Source: Anolis sagrei (taxonomy: Eukaryota > Chordata > Lepidosauria > Squamata > Anolidae). From it: a stretch of DNA of 64,000 nt. Positions 28,850 through 40,700 of this stretch are shown here, in pieces. The stretch lies in the NCBI RefSeq assembly GCF_037176765.1, contig NC_090034.1, positions 22,793,375 through 22,857,374 of the forward strand, read 5' to 3'. The notes below the pieces were generated by a model, which was not told where the DNA came from, ran no database searches, and saw nothing but the letters and a program-made list of their open reading frames with translations. The position numbers were made by a program, and so were the translations under genes. How positions within the stretch are numbered: the first letter of the stretch is position 1; each line of letters opens with the position of its first letter.

Positions 28850-29010
28850 TTTATACCATGTCTATAAACTAATATATGTAATTTCTTTATGCTTGTGGAT
28901 AAACAGCATTTCTTGCTGTTTCTTTGTCAGTGTTGATGTAGAGATTGTCTGGTTTGCCTACACTGGAACATGCAACATATAATTGCCCTTTTTTGATGCT
29001 ATATCTCTCT
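28850..29010 (-). mobile_element. Helitron fragment, PIF1-type helicase C-terminus
   Basis: The minus strand reads GQLYVACSSVGKPDNLYI, then NTDKETARNAVYPQA and a stop. This is the end of the Rep/helicase protein of Helitrons (QLYVACSRVG...VYPxAL). Only the last roughly 40 codons were found; 28,311-28,850 has no recognisable content. Confidence 0.7.
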
Positions 29011-29022
29011 GCGTGTGAATCA

Positions 29023-29057
<35 letters not shown>

Positions 29058-29150
29058 ATGGCTGGATGGCTCTTTATCAGGAGGGCTCTGATTATGTTTT
29101 CTTGCCCTGGTGAAGAGAGCTAGACTGGATGGCCTTAAGTATTTTTTTTC
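29011..29150. repeat. (TATC)n and CR1 fragment
   Basis: (ATCT)n covers about 29,023-29,058. GGCTGGATGGCTCTTTATCA and AGAGAGCTAGACTGGATGGC are a sense CR1 3' piece. Confidence 0.6.
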
Positions 29151-29164
29151 TTGGTCAGGGGGGT

Positions 29165-29695
29165 TCTGTGTGGGAAATTTGCCCCCAATTGTGCTGTTGG
29201 TGGGGTTCAGAATGCTCTTTGATTGTAGGTGAACTATAAATCCCAGTAACTACAACTCCCAAATGTCAAGGTCTATTTTCCCCAAACTCCATCTGTGTTC
29301 ATATTTGGGCATATGGAATATTCATGCCAAGTTTGGTCCAGATCCATCATTGTTTGAGTCTACAGTGCTCTCTGGATGTAAGTGAACTACAACTCCAAAA
29401 CTCAAGGTCAATGCCCACCAAATCCTTCTAGTGTTTTCTGTTGGCCATGGGAGTCCTGTGTGCCAAGTTTGGTTCAATTCCATCGTTGGTGGAGTTCGGA
29501 ATGCTTTGATTGTAGTTTAACTATAAATCCCAGTAACTACAACTCCCAAATGACAAAATCAATTTTTTTGGAGTGATGGTCACTCCTTGGGTTAGTAGGT
29601 GTCTTGTGGCCAAATTTGATGGCAATTAGTCAAGAGGTTTTTGAGTTATGATGTCACTCAAAACAAACAGAGTATTTTTATATATATGTATAAGA
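29165..29695. mobile_element. Shared DNA-element module in a third terminal context
   Basis: About 29,165-29,570 is the reverse complement of the internal segments of the SPIN-like element (AACTATAAATCCCAGTAACT, ATGCCAAGTTTGGTCCAGAT, AAGGTCAATGCCCACCAAAT). It then passes into a different end (GTGATGGTCACTCCTTGGGT, GGTTTTTGAGTTATGATGTC, TATATATATG), the inverted counterpart of the repeat at 150-235. Confidence 0.55.
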
Positions 29696-30394
29696 GTTGT
29701 AAACTTGCTAGTCTTATCATCCTATAATGCACTCCTGCCAAAGTCATTTTGGATTCTGACTGCATTCAGTGAGATCCCATCTACACTGCTAAATGAAATC
29801 CAGATTTATCTGATTTATGCATGGCTTTGCACGACTCAGGTCCTGCCTATTTATGCGACTGCATCCTTCTGTATAAACCTGTTCGGACGTTATGAACATT
29901 CCTACTTGGTGACGAATGCAGAAGACCACTCGGAACAGCTCAGAAGGGCGGTTCTTTGAGGATGGCGCCTTCCACACAGATTATCTGATTTGAACTGGAT
30001 TATATGGCAGTATAGACTGAGTCTTTCACTCACTTATGCTCCCAGAGTCTCCTTTTCTATTAGAACTATTTGAAACCATGGAACAAGTACAAGCAAAGCT
30101 AAGCTTTTTTCCCCGTGTCAGGAACGACTTGAGAAACTGCAAGCTAAGATACCGTAACTCATGTCCTTTCTTCAGGAGATTTGCTGCACTCCTAAAGCTT
30201 ACTCCTGTTCATTGTATAAGAAGCTTTGTATATGCGGTAAGACTGCTGTGCACAGGCCTATTTCTGTGAGGCATATTGTGTGCTTAATGATAAGAAGGTT
30301 GTGGGTCATTTTCAATGACAGTTTGTCATTGAGAACACCAATAACGGCTGTTGTGCCTTATAGCAGTCTTTCCCAAACTCTTGCCCTCTTGGTG

Positions 30395-30545
30395 TTTTAG
30401 GCCCCTTCTACACTGCCATATAATTCAGATTGTTAAATCGGATAATCCACATTATTTACTTTGAATGGGATTATATGAGTACACTGCCATATAATCCAGT
30501 TCAAAGCAGATAATCTGGTTTTTATTTGGCAGTATAGAAGGACAT
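30395..30545. mobile_element. Palindromic MITE, GGCCCCTTCTACACTGCC family
   Basis: Starts GGCCCCTTCTACACTGCCAT and ends GGCAGTATAGAAGGACATTA; the centre has ATAATCC and GGATTAT arms. Nothing was recognised in 30,550-31,325. Confidence 0.6.
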
Positions 30546-31329
30546 TAGACTTCAGTTCTTAGCAGTCCCAGGTGTCTTGGCCAATGATCACTTGAACCTT
30601 GTGACATTTCCACTCCATTTCTTAAGGGAGTCAGCACATCTATAACTATAAAATGTATTTCACATGTGAAAGTTACAATACAAATGGCATGAAGACATTC
30701 TTCATTGGTGGAGGTGCTCTGTTCTAAATTTAGACTAACAAAATTAAATGGCAACTATTGGTGAACTAACAATGCATGCAAAATGTTCAAGGCCAACCTA
30801 TGGGCTACAAACACCATGGCATCACATGTGCATGTCTGCCTCTGAGGATAAAAATTAGATTCTAGCCATGAAGTAACAATCACAACATTATATTGTTATA
30901 GTATTGCTATTTGGGAAAAGGAATTGATTACTATTAATGGATTGTTAAGAAATAGTTGCTTCAAACACTCTGAATGTAGCAAAGATTTGAACTAGAACTA
31001 GAGGGTGTACTGTGAATCTCTTCTAATCCAATTTATTCCTATTTAAGCTCCTTGTAGCTTATTGGTGTGATGGTGCTTGGATAAATGATACGACTCCCAG
31101 GATGCATATTCAACAACATATTCTGTAACATCAAGTCACAGTAGATCAAATGTTGACACGCAGGTTTACACAGCTTCACTGGAACCTCATTGGTGATATG
31201 TGTATCTTCAACCATTGGTTTTGGGTGGATATGTCCTGTTTTGGATATCCAGTACCTCCTTGTGCAACATTCCCCCTAAACCCAAGCAATTGTTGTACAA
31301 CGGGAGTGCACAGTCATGATCATTTAGGG

Positions 31330-31464
31330 CAGTGGTTCTCAACCTGTGGGTCCCCAAATGTTTTGGTCTTCAACTCCCATAACTCCTAACAGCTGGTAAA
31401 CTGGCTGGGATTTCTTGGAGTTGTAGGCCAAAACACCTGGGGACTCACAGGTTGAGAACCACTG
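31330..31464. mobile_element. Fold-back hAT MITE, CAGTGGTTCTCAACCTGTGG family
   Basis: CAGTGGTTCTCAACCTGTGG at the left and CACAGGTTGAGAACCACTG at the right are exact reverse complements; the inner arms CAACTCCCATAACTCCTAAC and GGATTTCTTGGAGTTG also pair. Target duplication is weak. A second copy is at 52,040-52,164. Confidence 0.8.
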
Positions 31465-31859
31465 GTTTCAAGGCTTGATGGGGTAACTTGATGCAGAAAC
31501 CCAGCCTTTGTCTAATTTTATATATGGACTATGCCTCCATCTTACTGAAATAGAGCAATTTAAAGCAGCAGCAGATAGTGAGATCGCAAAAACCAAAGCG
31601 TGAAAACCGAGATCTGTAGCCAGTGGGCCGCCTGTGGATCCATGTGCCTGGTGAGAGAAAGAAACTAAATCTAATGTTCCCCAATCAAGAAGTCTCATGA
31701 ACTGAAGAAGAAGCCACCAAGGTATTTTATTTTATTCAATTCCAGCTGGAAGGGATGACAGTTTGTGCTAAGCCACAAAATGAAGCTGAGATTCTGACAT
31801 AGGCAAAGCATACATTTTAATATACAGAAACCTTTTGTATTTCCCGCTCACACCCCAGC

Positions 31860-31990
31860 TGGAGCTGGCTTTGTGTGATTGGCAGAGCTGGGCCTGACGT
31901 CGCAGCCATCTCGGAGGATCCCTCTGGGAGGCGGGAGTGCAGCACCCACCAGCCAATCAGAGAGCGTCCCCCACTTCGAATGCAGATTCC
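31860..31990. promoter_or_regulatory. CRE and CCAAT-box cluster in CpG-rich sequence
   Basis: Within about 85 bp there is an inverted CCAAT box (GATTGG, 31,877-31,882), a CRE-like TGACGTCG (31,895-31,902; 7 of 8 to TGACGTCA), GGCGGG (31,930-31,935) and a direct CCAAT box (CCAATCA, 31,953-31,959). The spacing is typical of NF-Y/CREB promoters. It lies 2.7 kb upstream of PDILT with no recognised transcript. It could be a distal promoter, or regulatory sequence of an old mobile element. Confidence 0.35.
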
Positions 31991-32244
31991 CGCTCTACAA
32001 GGTCTGGCAGGGGCAGGATACTCATCCAGACAAAGGAGTGCAAAGTGTCCTTAGAGGATTACTGCTGTCCCAGTCTAGGGATGAAACAAAGAGGGGCCAT
32101 CAGGTCCCATGAGTTCTATGGTATGTTCTTTTGTGTTGGTGAGTGACCCATTAAGGTAGGCTGGGCACCCAAGGCACCCATGTCCTTTATAGTCCATACA
32201 GAGCATTGTTAAAAGTTATAGGATTAGCAAATCCAGTCCTGGGA

Positions 32245-32660
32245 AAGGGGAAATGTCATTGTGGATAGTGGGGCAAGTCATCCCAGTACAGAGAAGAAAA
32301 TGCCAGGTGACAAATGTCCTTTCTCATGTCCAAGTAGCTGCACAAAGGACAGGCAGCCTGGCCTCAGGATCCTGTTGTCTTATGCACAGCTCTGACACCA
32401 CGAGATGCAGAGCCAACCTTAAGAAATGGGGCCACAAAGTGGACTCCATGACATGTGAATGTGGTAAAGAGCAAACCACAGACCACTTATTACAATGCAA
32501 CCTGAGCCGGGCCACATGCACAATGGAGGACCTTCCTATAGCAACATCAGAGGCACCCCAAGTGGCCAGTTACTGGTTAAAGGACATTTAGCAAAATACC
32601 AAGTTTTTTAAACTGTGTATTTTTTAAATACATTACAACCATACCCTTCTGAGACAATAA
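32245..32660 (+). mobile_element. LINE ORF2 C-terminus of uncertain clade
   Basis: The plus frame ends SSDTTRCRANLKKWGHKVDS, MTCECGKEQTTDHLLQCNLS, EDLPIATSEAPQVASYW and a stop at about 32,591, followed by CAATAAATAAATAATG. The C-x-C-x(7)-H-x(4)-C knuckle (CECG...DHLLQC) after an RNase-H-like or spacer region is known from non-LTR retroelement polyproteins. I cannot name the clade. Confidence 0.55.
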
Positions 32661-33650
32661 ATAAATAATGCACAGCTAGGTTTATGGTGCCAATAGAGAT
32701 GGATTGGTCCCAGGGATGATGGGTGCTTGTATCCATTGTTGTGATGACTAGGAAGCGCTGGAGGGGACTTCGAGGTCAAGGGGTGCAGGTGAAAGGTTAC
32801 CGGAGCTGGATCAGTGGCTTGATCCTCCAAAGGAGTTTTATATCAAGAATAAAATATAACACATTAAACATATACACACACGGGGGTCCATGGATACCGA
32901 GGAGGACCCAGTGTATGGAGACCTAGGTGTCCATAGAGCAAGGGTTGGCTAAAGAGTTAGTTGGGGTGCAAGGAAGTGATATAAGGAGGGAAGGAGGGAA
33001 AGGAGCCCCTCTCCGGGGGCTGTGGGGCTGTGCAGTCATGTGCAAGAGGTGAAGGCAGGGAATAAAGTCACAGGAGGCAATAGAGGATACAAAGAGTCAG
33101 AGATAAGAGAGTAACACGCCGTGATGCACATTTATTGAGGGGTTACTTGTGATAAAAATAATAATAAAAAGGGTAAGGATCAATGCATTATGTATCGCCG
33201 GTAGCTGCTTCTGGTCTCCTCCATATCTCTGATCATTCACATAGTCAATCTCCGTGGGGCTCTTGACTCCTGATCGCCGTGGCTCTCTCTACCACAGCTC
33301 TGGAAGGGAATTTAGAGTATAATTTGATGGGGGGGGGGGGGGTCATGTTCGACATTACTACAATAGTGAGACAGGATCTGGGAAACAGTCCAAGATGAGC
33401 CTGGGAATGGAGAGCGTTATTTGCGCACAGAAAGCAAAGTTCATCTCTTGTGTCGGTCAGGGTGCTCCTTACTTGGCATTGAATGATCCTCTTTTGGCCT
33501 AGTCTCACTCACAAATTCAGGTGTGATACATAAAGTTTCTCATAGAGCTGCAAGAAATGTTTATATATTATATAAAATGTATATATTTCAAGCACGGACA
33601 AACTTTCGAAGAACAATTTTTGCCAACATAAATGTAATAGTATTTCAGTG
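32660..33650. other. Intergenic sequence, nothing recognised
   Basis: No gene or repeat was recognised; there is a G run at 33,330-33,341 and a purine-rich patch near 32,980. Confidence 0.45.
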
Positions 33651-33654
33651 GAAG

Positions 33655-33957
33655 ACCCCTGGGGGCTATCCAGTCCAACCCCCTTCTGCCATGCAGGAAA
33701 AGCACAAAGTACCCCCAAACAGATGGCCACACAGCCTTTGTAATAATGATAATGATTGATAATGATAACAGCAGAAACCCCAGGGGCCATCCAGTTCAAC
33801 TTCCTTCTGCCATGCAGGAAAAGCACAAGCAAAGCACTCCCAACAGATGGCCACCCAGTCTTTGTAATAATGATAATAATAACAGCAGAAACCCCAGGGG
33901 CCATCCAGTTCAACTTCCTTCTGCCATGCAGGAAAAGCACAAACAAAGCACACCCAA
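33655..33957 (-). repeat. Tandem array of antisense CR1 3' ends, 114-bp period
   Basis: AACAGCAGAAACCCCAGGGG begins at 33,767 and again at 33,881, and a more diverged unit starts near 33,650. Each unit is a CR1 3' end (CATCCAGTTCAACTTCCTTC, GCCATGCAGGAAAAGCACAA, CAGATGGCCAC) followed by (TAATAATGA)n. The two right-hand units are nearly identical. Confidence 0.8.
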
Positions 33958-33959
33958 GG

Positions 33960-34500
33960 GCTCCAGAGAACCGCTGTTGTAAAGTATTCCACTTTGTCTA
34001 GATAGTGTAGAACCTGCAAATGTGATTGTTTAGGGTTGCAGTTCCCTACATTTGCCACAGCCTGGATTGCCAGGCTAGTTAGGGGATTCTGGGATTTTTG
34101 TCCAATTAAAAAAAACCAATGTGATGATTCTTAGGGGTGTATTCATATGCCACCACTATCCTGCTTAATTGAACAGATGGAGAGAGCAGCAATGTGATTT
34201 AAAAGGCTTGTCGTGCTTCACCTTCTTGTTTTTCTAAAGTGTTTGGCTACTTTCTGAAACTGGTGGTTATCTCTCACCCCCCTTTGTCTTTCTTCCTGCT
34301 TCCTTCCTTCTGACAGTCACTCCTATTGTTTAGGAAGTCAGTTGGAGCAAAACACTGGCTTCCAACTTCCTCCTTCCATTTCTCTCTGTTTTTCTAAAAG
34401 CACAGAAATGAAACAGCTGTTAACTCTAGCTCTTTTTTGAGGAGGTTGGCTCTATTTGCAGAAAGCGGAGTTTCTTTCCATATCTCCCAAACCGTGTGGG
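33960..34500. other. PDILT upstream region, nothing further recognised
   Basis: Apart from the promoter motifs reported at 34,502-34,546, no gene or repeat family is recognised. CT-rich stretches occur at 34,290-34,320 and 34,360-34,400. Confidence 0.4.
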
Positions 34501-34501
34501 A

Positions 34502-34546
34502 ATTGGGCCACGTGGCCAAATGATAAGGCCACGGGCACTTTTTAAA
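34502..34546 (+). promoter_or_regulatory. PDILT proximal promoter with ERSE-II element
   Basis: ATTGG (34,502-34,506), one base, and CCACG (34,508-34,512) form an exact ERSE-II (ATTGG-N-CCACG), the site bound by NF-Y with ATF6 or XBP1 in ER-stress genes. It overlaps the E-box CACGTG within the palindrome GGCCACGTGGCC. A second CCACG is at 34,529 and a TATA-like TTTTTAAAC at about 34,540. The ATG is 103 bp downstream of the ERSE-II. Motifs are seen directly; function is inferred. Confidence 0.5.
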
Positions 34547-34614
34547 CACAGCAAGTCAGTTCCAGGTCCCTTTCTTGTTCTTTTCTGGTGCCTGCAAACT
34601 GCCAGAAAGAGAGA

Positions 34615-37600
34615 ATGAGAACTCTGGGGCTTCTCCTTCTTGCATTCATCTCTTGGTCTTTGGGAACAGCCGAAGGTAGCCTCAGCCCAGCAGAGAAGAA
34701 ATCCAAGAAAGGCAAGCCGATCAAGGAGGAGGACAATGTCCTGGTCTTAAAAAAGAGCAATTTTGATCAGGCCCTGAATGAAACAAAGTACCTGCTGGTT
34801 GAATTCTGTGAGTATTTCTTTTTTGTTCTAAAGATGTCAATAATTAATATTGACATCTGTCAGTTAATGCACACTGGTTTCTGTCTTTGACAGTTGGCCT
34901 TGAATCTATTTAGACCAAAGAGTATTTGCAGGTTACCAAAATCTAAACCTAATTCTCCCTTAACTACTGCTTCACCTGTAAAATATTTGTTCTGTAGGTA
35001 GAACAGTCGGGTAGAAGGCAAGGCCCTTTCTACACTGCCATATAATCCAGATTATCAAAGCAGAAAATCTATATTATCTGCATTGAACTGGACTATATGA
35101 CTCTACATTGCCAGATTATTTGGATTTCATATTGCAGTGTGGAAGGATCCTAAGTGTGCAAAACTGAAGATGTGCACAGGTGGCATCTCACATAGTCTCC
35201 ATGTGATTTTGGGTAGAGAAAAAGGGAAAAAACATGTCATAAATTCAGTTGTTAGTGCCTATTAGGATAGACTTGTGGAAGCAGGATAACTGGATAATTG
35301 GATTATATGGCAGTGCAGACTCATAAAATCCAGTTCAAAGCAAATAATGTGGACGATCTGTTTTGATAATCTGGATTATATGATAGTGTAGATCCAGGCT
35401 CAAATGTTCTTGAGTTCCAGCTTCCAGAGTTCCTCAGTTTAACTGTGCTCACCTGAGACCACATCTACATTGCCATATAATCCAGTTTCTGAATCCAAAT
35501 TATCAGCTTTGAACTGGGTTATATGGCAGTGTAGATGCAGCCTGAGCTGCCAGGATCTGCCTTTCCAAGGGCAGCTGGCATTATTGAAGAGAGGTGCAAC
35601 ATTGAAGGCCCTCAACCTGGAATTTGTCTGCTCTTAAGGAGATTGCCACTGCAATGCAATAGCACCTTGGTCACACCAAAAATAGGGTCACTAGGCTGAG
35701 AACTGGAGAGTTCCCCTTTAATAATTAGCAGATGCAAAAAATCCCTCATTTTACACAGGAGCCATTTCAATCCCTTTGTGACCTCATGGCGCATCCCACG
35801 CCAGAGCTCCCTGTTGGCTGTGGCCACCCCCAGTTCCTTCAAGGCAGTCACTTCAAGGATACCATCCATCCACCTTGCCCTTGGTCGACCCCTCTTTCTT
35901 TTTCCTTCCATTTTCCTAGCATCATTGTCTTCTCCAAGCTTTCCTCTCTTCTCATTATGTGGCCAAATACTTCACCTTTGCTTCTATGTAATATCCTTCC
36001 CTCCAGTGAGCTGTCAGGCTTTTTTCCTGGAGTATGGACTGGTTTGATCTTCTTGTGATTCAAGGCTCTCTCAGAATTTTCCTCCAACGACACAGTTCAA
36101 AAGCATTCCTCTTCCTTCACTCAGCCTTCCTTGTGGCCCAGCTCTTGCATCTATTGATGACTACGGGAAATACCACCGCTTTAACTATGTGGACCTTCGT
36201 TGCCAGTGTGATGTCTCTACTCTTCACCATTTTATCAAGATTGGCCATTGCTCTCCTCCCAAGAAGGAAATGTTTCCTGCAGACAGCAGTTTGTGTCTGC
36301 AGTCATTTTTGTGCCTAGAAATACAAAATCTATCACTGCTTCCACGTTTTCTCTCTCTATTTGCCAGTTATCAGTCAGTCTGGCTGACATCATCTGATGG
36401 TTAACTGAAACCCAGCTTTTGCACTTTCTTCTTTCATCTTTGTTATATGGCTTCTCAGCTCCTTCTCTCTTTCAGCCATCAAAGCAGTATCATCTGCATA
36501 TCTACGGTTGTTAATGTTTCTTTCAGCAATTTTAACTCCAGCCTTGGATTTGCCAAGCCCCACATGTCCCATGATGTGTTCTGCATACAACAGTGGTTCC
36601 CAACCATTCCAACGAGAGCGACCGATCTCACAAAACCCTCTTATAGTGCTGAGGCTTATTAAATATGGTTTTCTGTGGATGAACAGATGGCAACTACTGG
36701 ATGGCATATGTTCTGTATCAGAAACTAGAGCTCATGTGGTCTATCCAATGCAATTTTCTGAATCAGCACCCCAAATAACCAAACCAAATTTAAAGTTGAC
36801 CAAAAATTGATTCATAACCCTTTTGGTACTAATGTTGGAGAATAGTCCCTGGTCAAAGTGGTCCCTGGTCAAGTGGTCCCTGGTAAAAAAAAAAAAGGTT
36901 GGGAACCATTGGCATACAAGTTGGAATAGGTCGGATGAGAGTATGCAGCCTTGCTATACTCCTTTCCCAATCTTGAACCAGTCTGTTGTTCCGTGGTCTG
37001 TTCTTACTGTTGCAACTTGGTCGTTATACAGATTCCTCAGGAGAGAGACAAGGTGGCTTGGTATCCCCGTACCACCAAGAACTTGCCAAAATGTATTATG
37101 ATCAAAGACTTTAGAATAGTCAATAAAATAGAAATAGATGTTTTTCTGAAACTCCCTGCCTTCCTCCATTATCCAGCAGATATTGGCAATTTGGTTTCTC
37201 GTTCCTCTGCCTTTTCTAAACCCAGTTTGTACAGTACATCTGGAAACTCTCGCTCCATGTATTTCTGGAGTCTACCTTGCAGGATCCTGAGCATTACCTT
37301 ACTGGCATGAGAAATAAGGGCCACTGTATAAAAGTTTGATCATTCTTTAGGGTTTCCATTTCTTGGTATGGGGATATAAGTTTACTGCATGTTTAATAGA
37401 AATGATTTATACCCACCCTGACAAAAAAAAAGAAAAGAAAAAAAGTCTTCTCAAAATGAAAATATGCCAAAGAAAAACTAAAACTAAAACAATACATGGA
37501 ATATATCTACCTGAAAGTATATGAAATAAAAGAGGGCAGATGGATTAAGGTCAGAGAATCACCACCACCACCATCCTCTTTATTGTTATTATTATTATTT

Positions 37601-37706
37601 TACTGACACAAAAATACAGTATGACACAGCAAACGAGATATATATGCTGAATTTCATATCACAAAATCACAAGTCGAACACTTCCCAAGCGTTTACGACT
37701 GTGTGA

Positions 37707-37737
<31 letters not shown>

Positions 37738-40700
37738 TATTTCTACTCATGCTGGAAGGCATCACTAAGGGACTTCTAGTCCAACTCATTGTCAATGCAG
37801 AGAAAGGAGAAAAAGACAACGTGTGCCCTACTCTGCTGGGTAGAAGATGTTTACTCACCATATCTCTGTTTCATTTTTTAATAAGTCACACATCAAGCAC
37901 TACCATTTTCAGACCATCAACATATGCTGGCAAAATGAATAACTTCACCAAATCCTCACTTATGTGCATAGCAAGTTGAACACACAGACACATGGACTGC
38001 GTGTGTGTGTGTGTGTGCATGCAATCAGAGTAGGCAATCATTAGAGTTGTGGTTTTTCCAGATGAGGGCAAATATTACAGGATGTAGCCATATGTTCTTT
38101 TATGTGGGGCTCCTTCTACACGGCCATATCAAATCCAGATTATCTGCATTTAACTGGATTATATGGCAGTATAATATAATCCAGATTAAACCAGATAATC
38201 AGATTATCTGTTTAATAATTTAGAAGGAGCCTAAATAGACTCGGGGCTTCCCCAGATTGGACAAAATATGTCAAGGGATTGCTGTTTTTGTTGCTGTGGT
38301 TGTTGGAGTAGGGCTTTATATCTCCAAATAGTGTTTATGTTCTCCACGACTTTTTCTCTAGCAGGTCACAGCATGAGCGGCATCATTTTTTAAATTCCCA
38401 CAATATATAAGAACAAGATGTTCCCCTCTCTTCTCTTACTTCCTTTAAAAATTAGTTATAATGCTACAGTGCAGGGATGTCAAACTCATTTTCATCAGGG
38501 ATCATATGAGCCTTATGATTGCCTTCAAAGGGCTTTTGAATCCAAGATGGCCCAGACTCAGCCAGCAGGCCTTGAGTTTACACATATGCAATAGTGCATC
38601 AATGCAATAGGACTTTTACACTATACATTTTTCTTAAAAACTCAAATGGGAGAACATTTGCCTTTGATGTCAGCAAACCATGCACAATTTCAAGAAAGAC
38701 CTTAACCCACTAGTGCAGAGCCAACAATTTTACCACGAACAGTGCTCCCCTTAAAGAAGGGGATTTTGGGCGCAACTACAGCCCAAAACTTGTGTTGTTG
38801 AAGGCTTTCATGGCTGAAATCACTGGGTTGCTGTGAGTTTTTTGGGATGTATGGCCATGTTCCAGAAGCATTCTCTCCTAACATTTCACCTAGATCTATG
38901 GCAGGCATCCTCAGAGGTTATGAGGTCTGTTGGAAACTAGGAAAGTGAGGTTTATATATCTGTGGAAATATGTCCAGGATGGGATAAAGAACTCTTGTCT
39001 GTTTGAGGCAAGTGTGAATGTTGCAATTGGCCATCTTGATTAGCATTGAATGGCCTTACACCTTCAAAGCCTGGCTGCTTCCTACCTGGGGTAATCCTTT
39101 GTTGGGAGGTGTTAGCTGGCCCAGATTGTTTCCTGTCTGTAATTCCCCTGTTTTTTAGTGTTGTTCTTTATTTACTGTCCTGATCTTAGAGTTTTTCAGT
39201 ACTGGTAGCCAGATTTGGTTCCTTTTCGTGGTTTCTCAAAGAGCTAGAGAAGGTCAGGGATTTCTCCAGGGCAAGGACAGGCAAACTATGGTTTGCTAGA
39301 TGTTAGACTGACTCCCATCAGATGTGGCCAGCTGTTGTCGTCATCACCTTCATCATCTTTCTCGCAAGATTGGGACTCAAAGCAGCTTACATATTAAAAT
39401 GGTTACAATCTAGTTTAAAACATACATAAAACAGAAGTAAACTACTATTGAACTTGTTCTGTGGATTAGGTACAGCACTTTGTATAGTTCAGCCTAAAAT
39501 CAGATATGGATCCAATGTTACCTCTAGCGTCAGAAGGCCTTGCTAAATTGTTGTATCACTGTAAAGATAAATAATCATATATCTTTGTTATCATGTCTTT
39601 GCAGACATTGCTTTATCTGGGGCATCTCAGAGCCTGGCTGCTGAATTTGCTAAAGCCGCGGAGCAATTCAAGAACGATGCTGTGGATATCCAATTCGGCA
39701 AAGTAGACGTTGCGGATCAGAAAGATTTGAAAAAGGAATTCGACATCCAAGAATATCCCACACTGAAGTTTTTTATAGATGGCAACAGGAAAAATCCCAT
39801 TGATTGCAAAGGTAAATGAAGACATAGTGATCTTGCAGGCAGCTGTTTTCCCACAAGGGGGCGCTTGTGCCTCATGCTCAAGTGAGGAATAGGCGAATGT
39901 CAAAATGGGAACTGAAGGCAACATGCATAATAATAATAATCATAATAATAATAATAATAATAATAAATATGGATGAAAACATTGAGTAGGGGGAGACACA
40001 TGTGTCACAAAGAGTGGCCAGTTGTGCATTGTCAGAAGAGGGCATATATTGGCATATCTTCCCAGGACTGGAGATGAGACTTAGAGGAAGGCCCTGTTAA
40101 TGTTGTTAAGCTGCATATGTCAGATTTAAAATAATGCATTTAATTAGTTATCTGAAAAGCTTCAAAGAATGCAAATCAAATTAAAATACGAGCTTTTCCA
40201 TGTGCAAAATAATTGTGTAAACTAAGCCACAGTGTTTAAGAAGGAAATACATATTGTGTAAGTCACCCTACTGCCATGGTCTGAACTCTTTGAAGTCCAA
40301 TGAGTCATGATTTCTCAACAGACTGTGGTCCCAGGGTACAGCTATCATAATCTCAAAAATGAACATATGGTAGGTACTGCTTCATGTTCCATTTCCAGAG
40401 AGCAAGTGCCAGAAATGAGCAACTACAATTTTATCATGCACATTTATCAAATAGTAGCTTCAAACAGGAACAGAGTGAAACATCTTACCAAAGAAACAGC
40501 AGACGGACATAGCCTCCAACCATCCCAATTTGGTAGAGACGGTCCCAATTAATCCTTGTTTTCCCCCTTTGCAGCTACTTTCTTTCCTCTACTCCTATTT
40601 GACATCTTAATCCTCACTGTAGTTCAGCTGAGGCAAATTGAGTTCAGTTTACTGCAACTGAGACTGTTGAAAATAGCAACCTTCTTCAAACCTCCACTAA

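Noticed and set aside
32253-32591. Host zinc-finger-like gene (CECG...HLLQC)
   Set aside because: The knuckle and following residues are those of a LINE polyprotein end, followed by an AATAAATAAAT tail.
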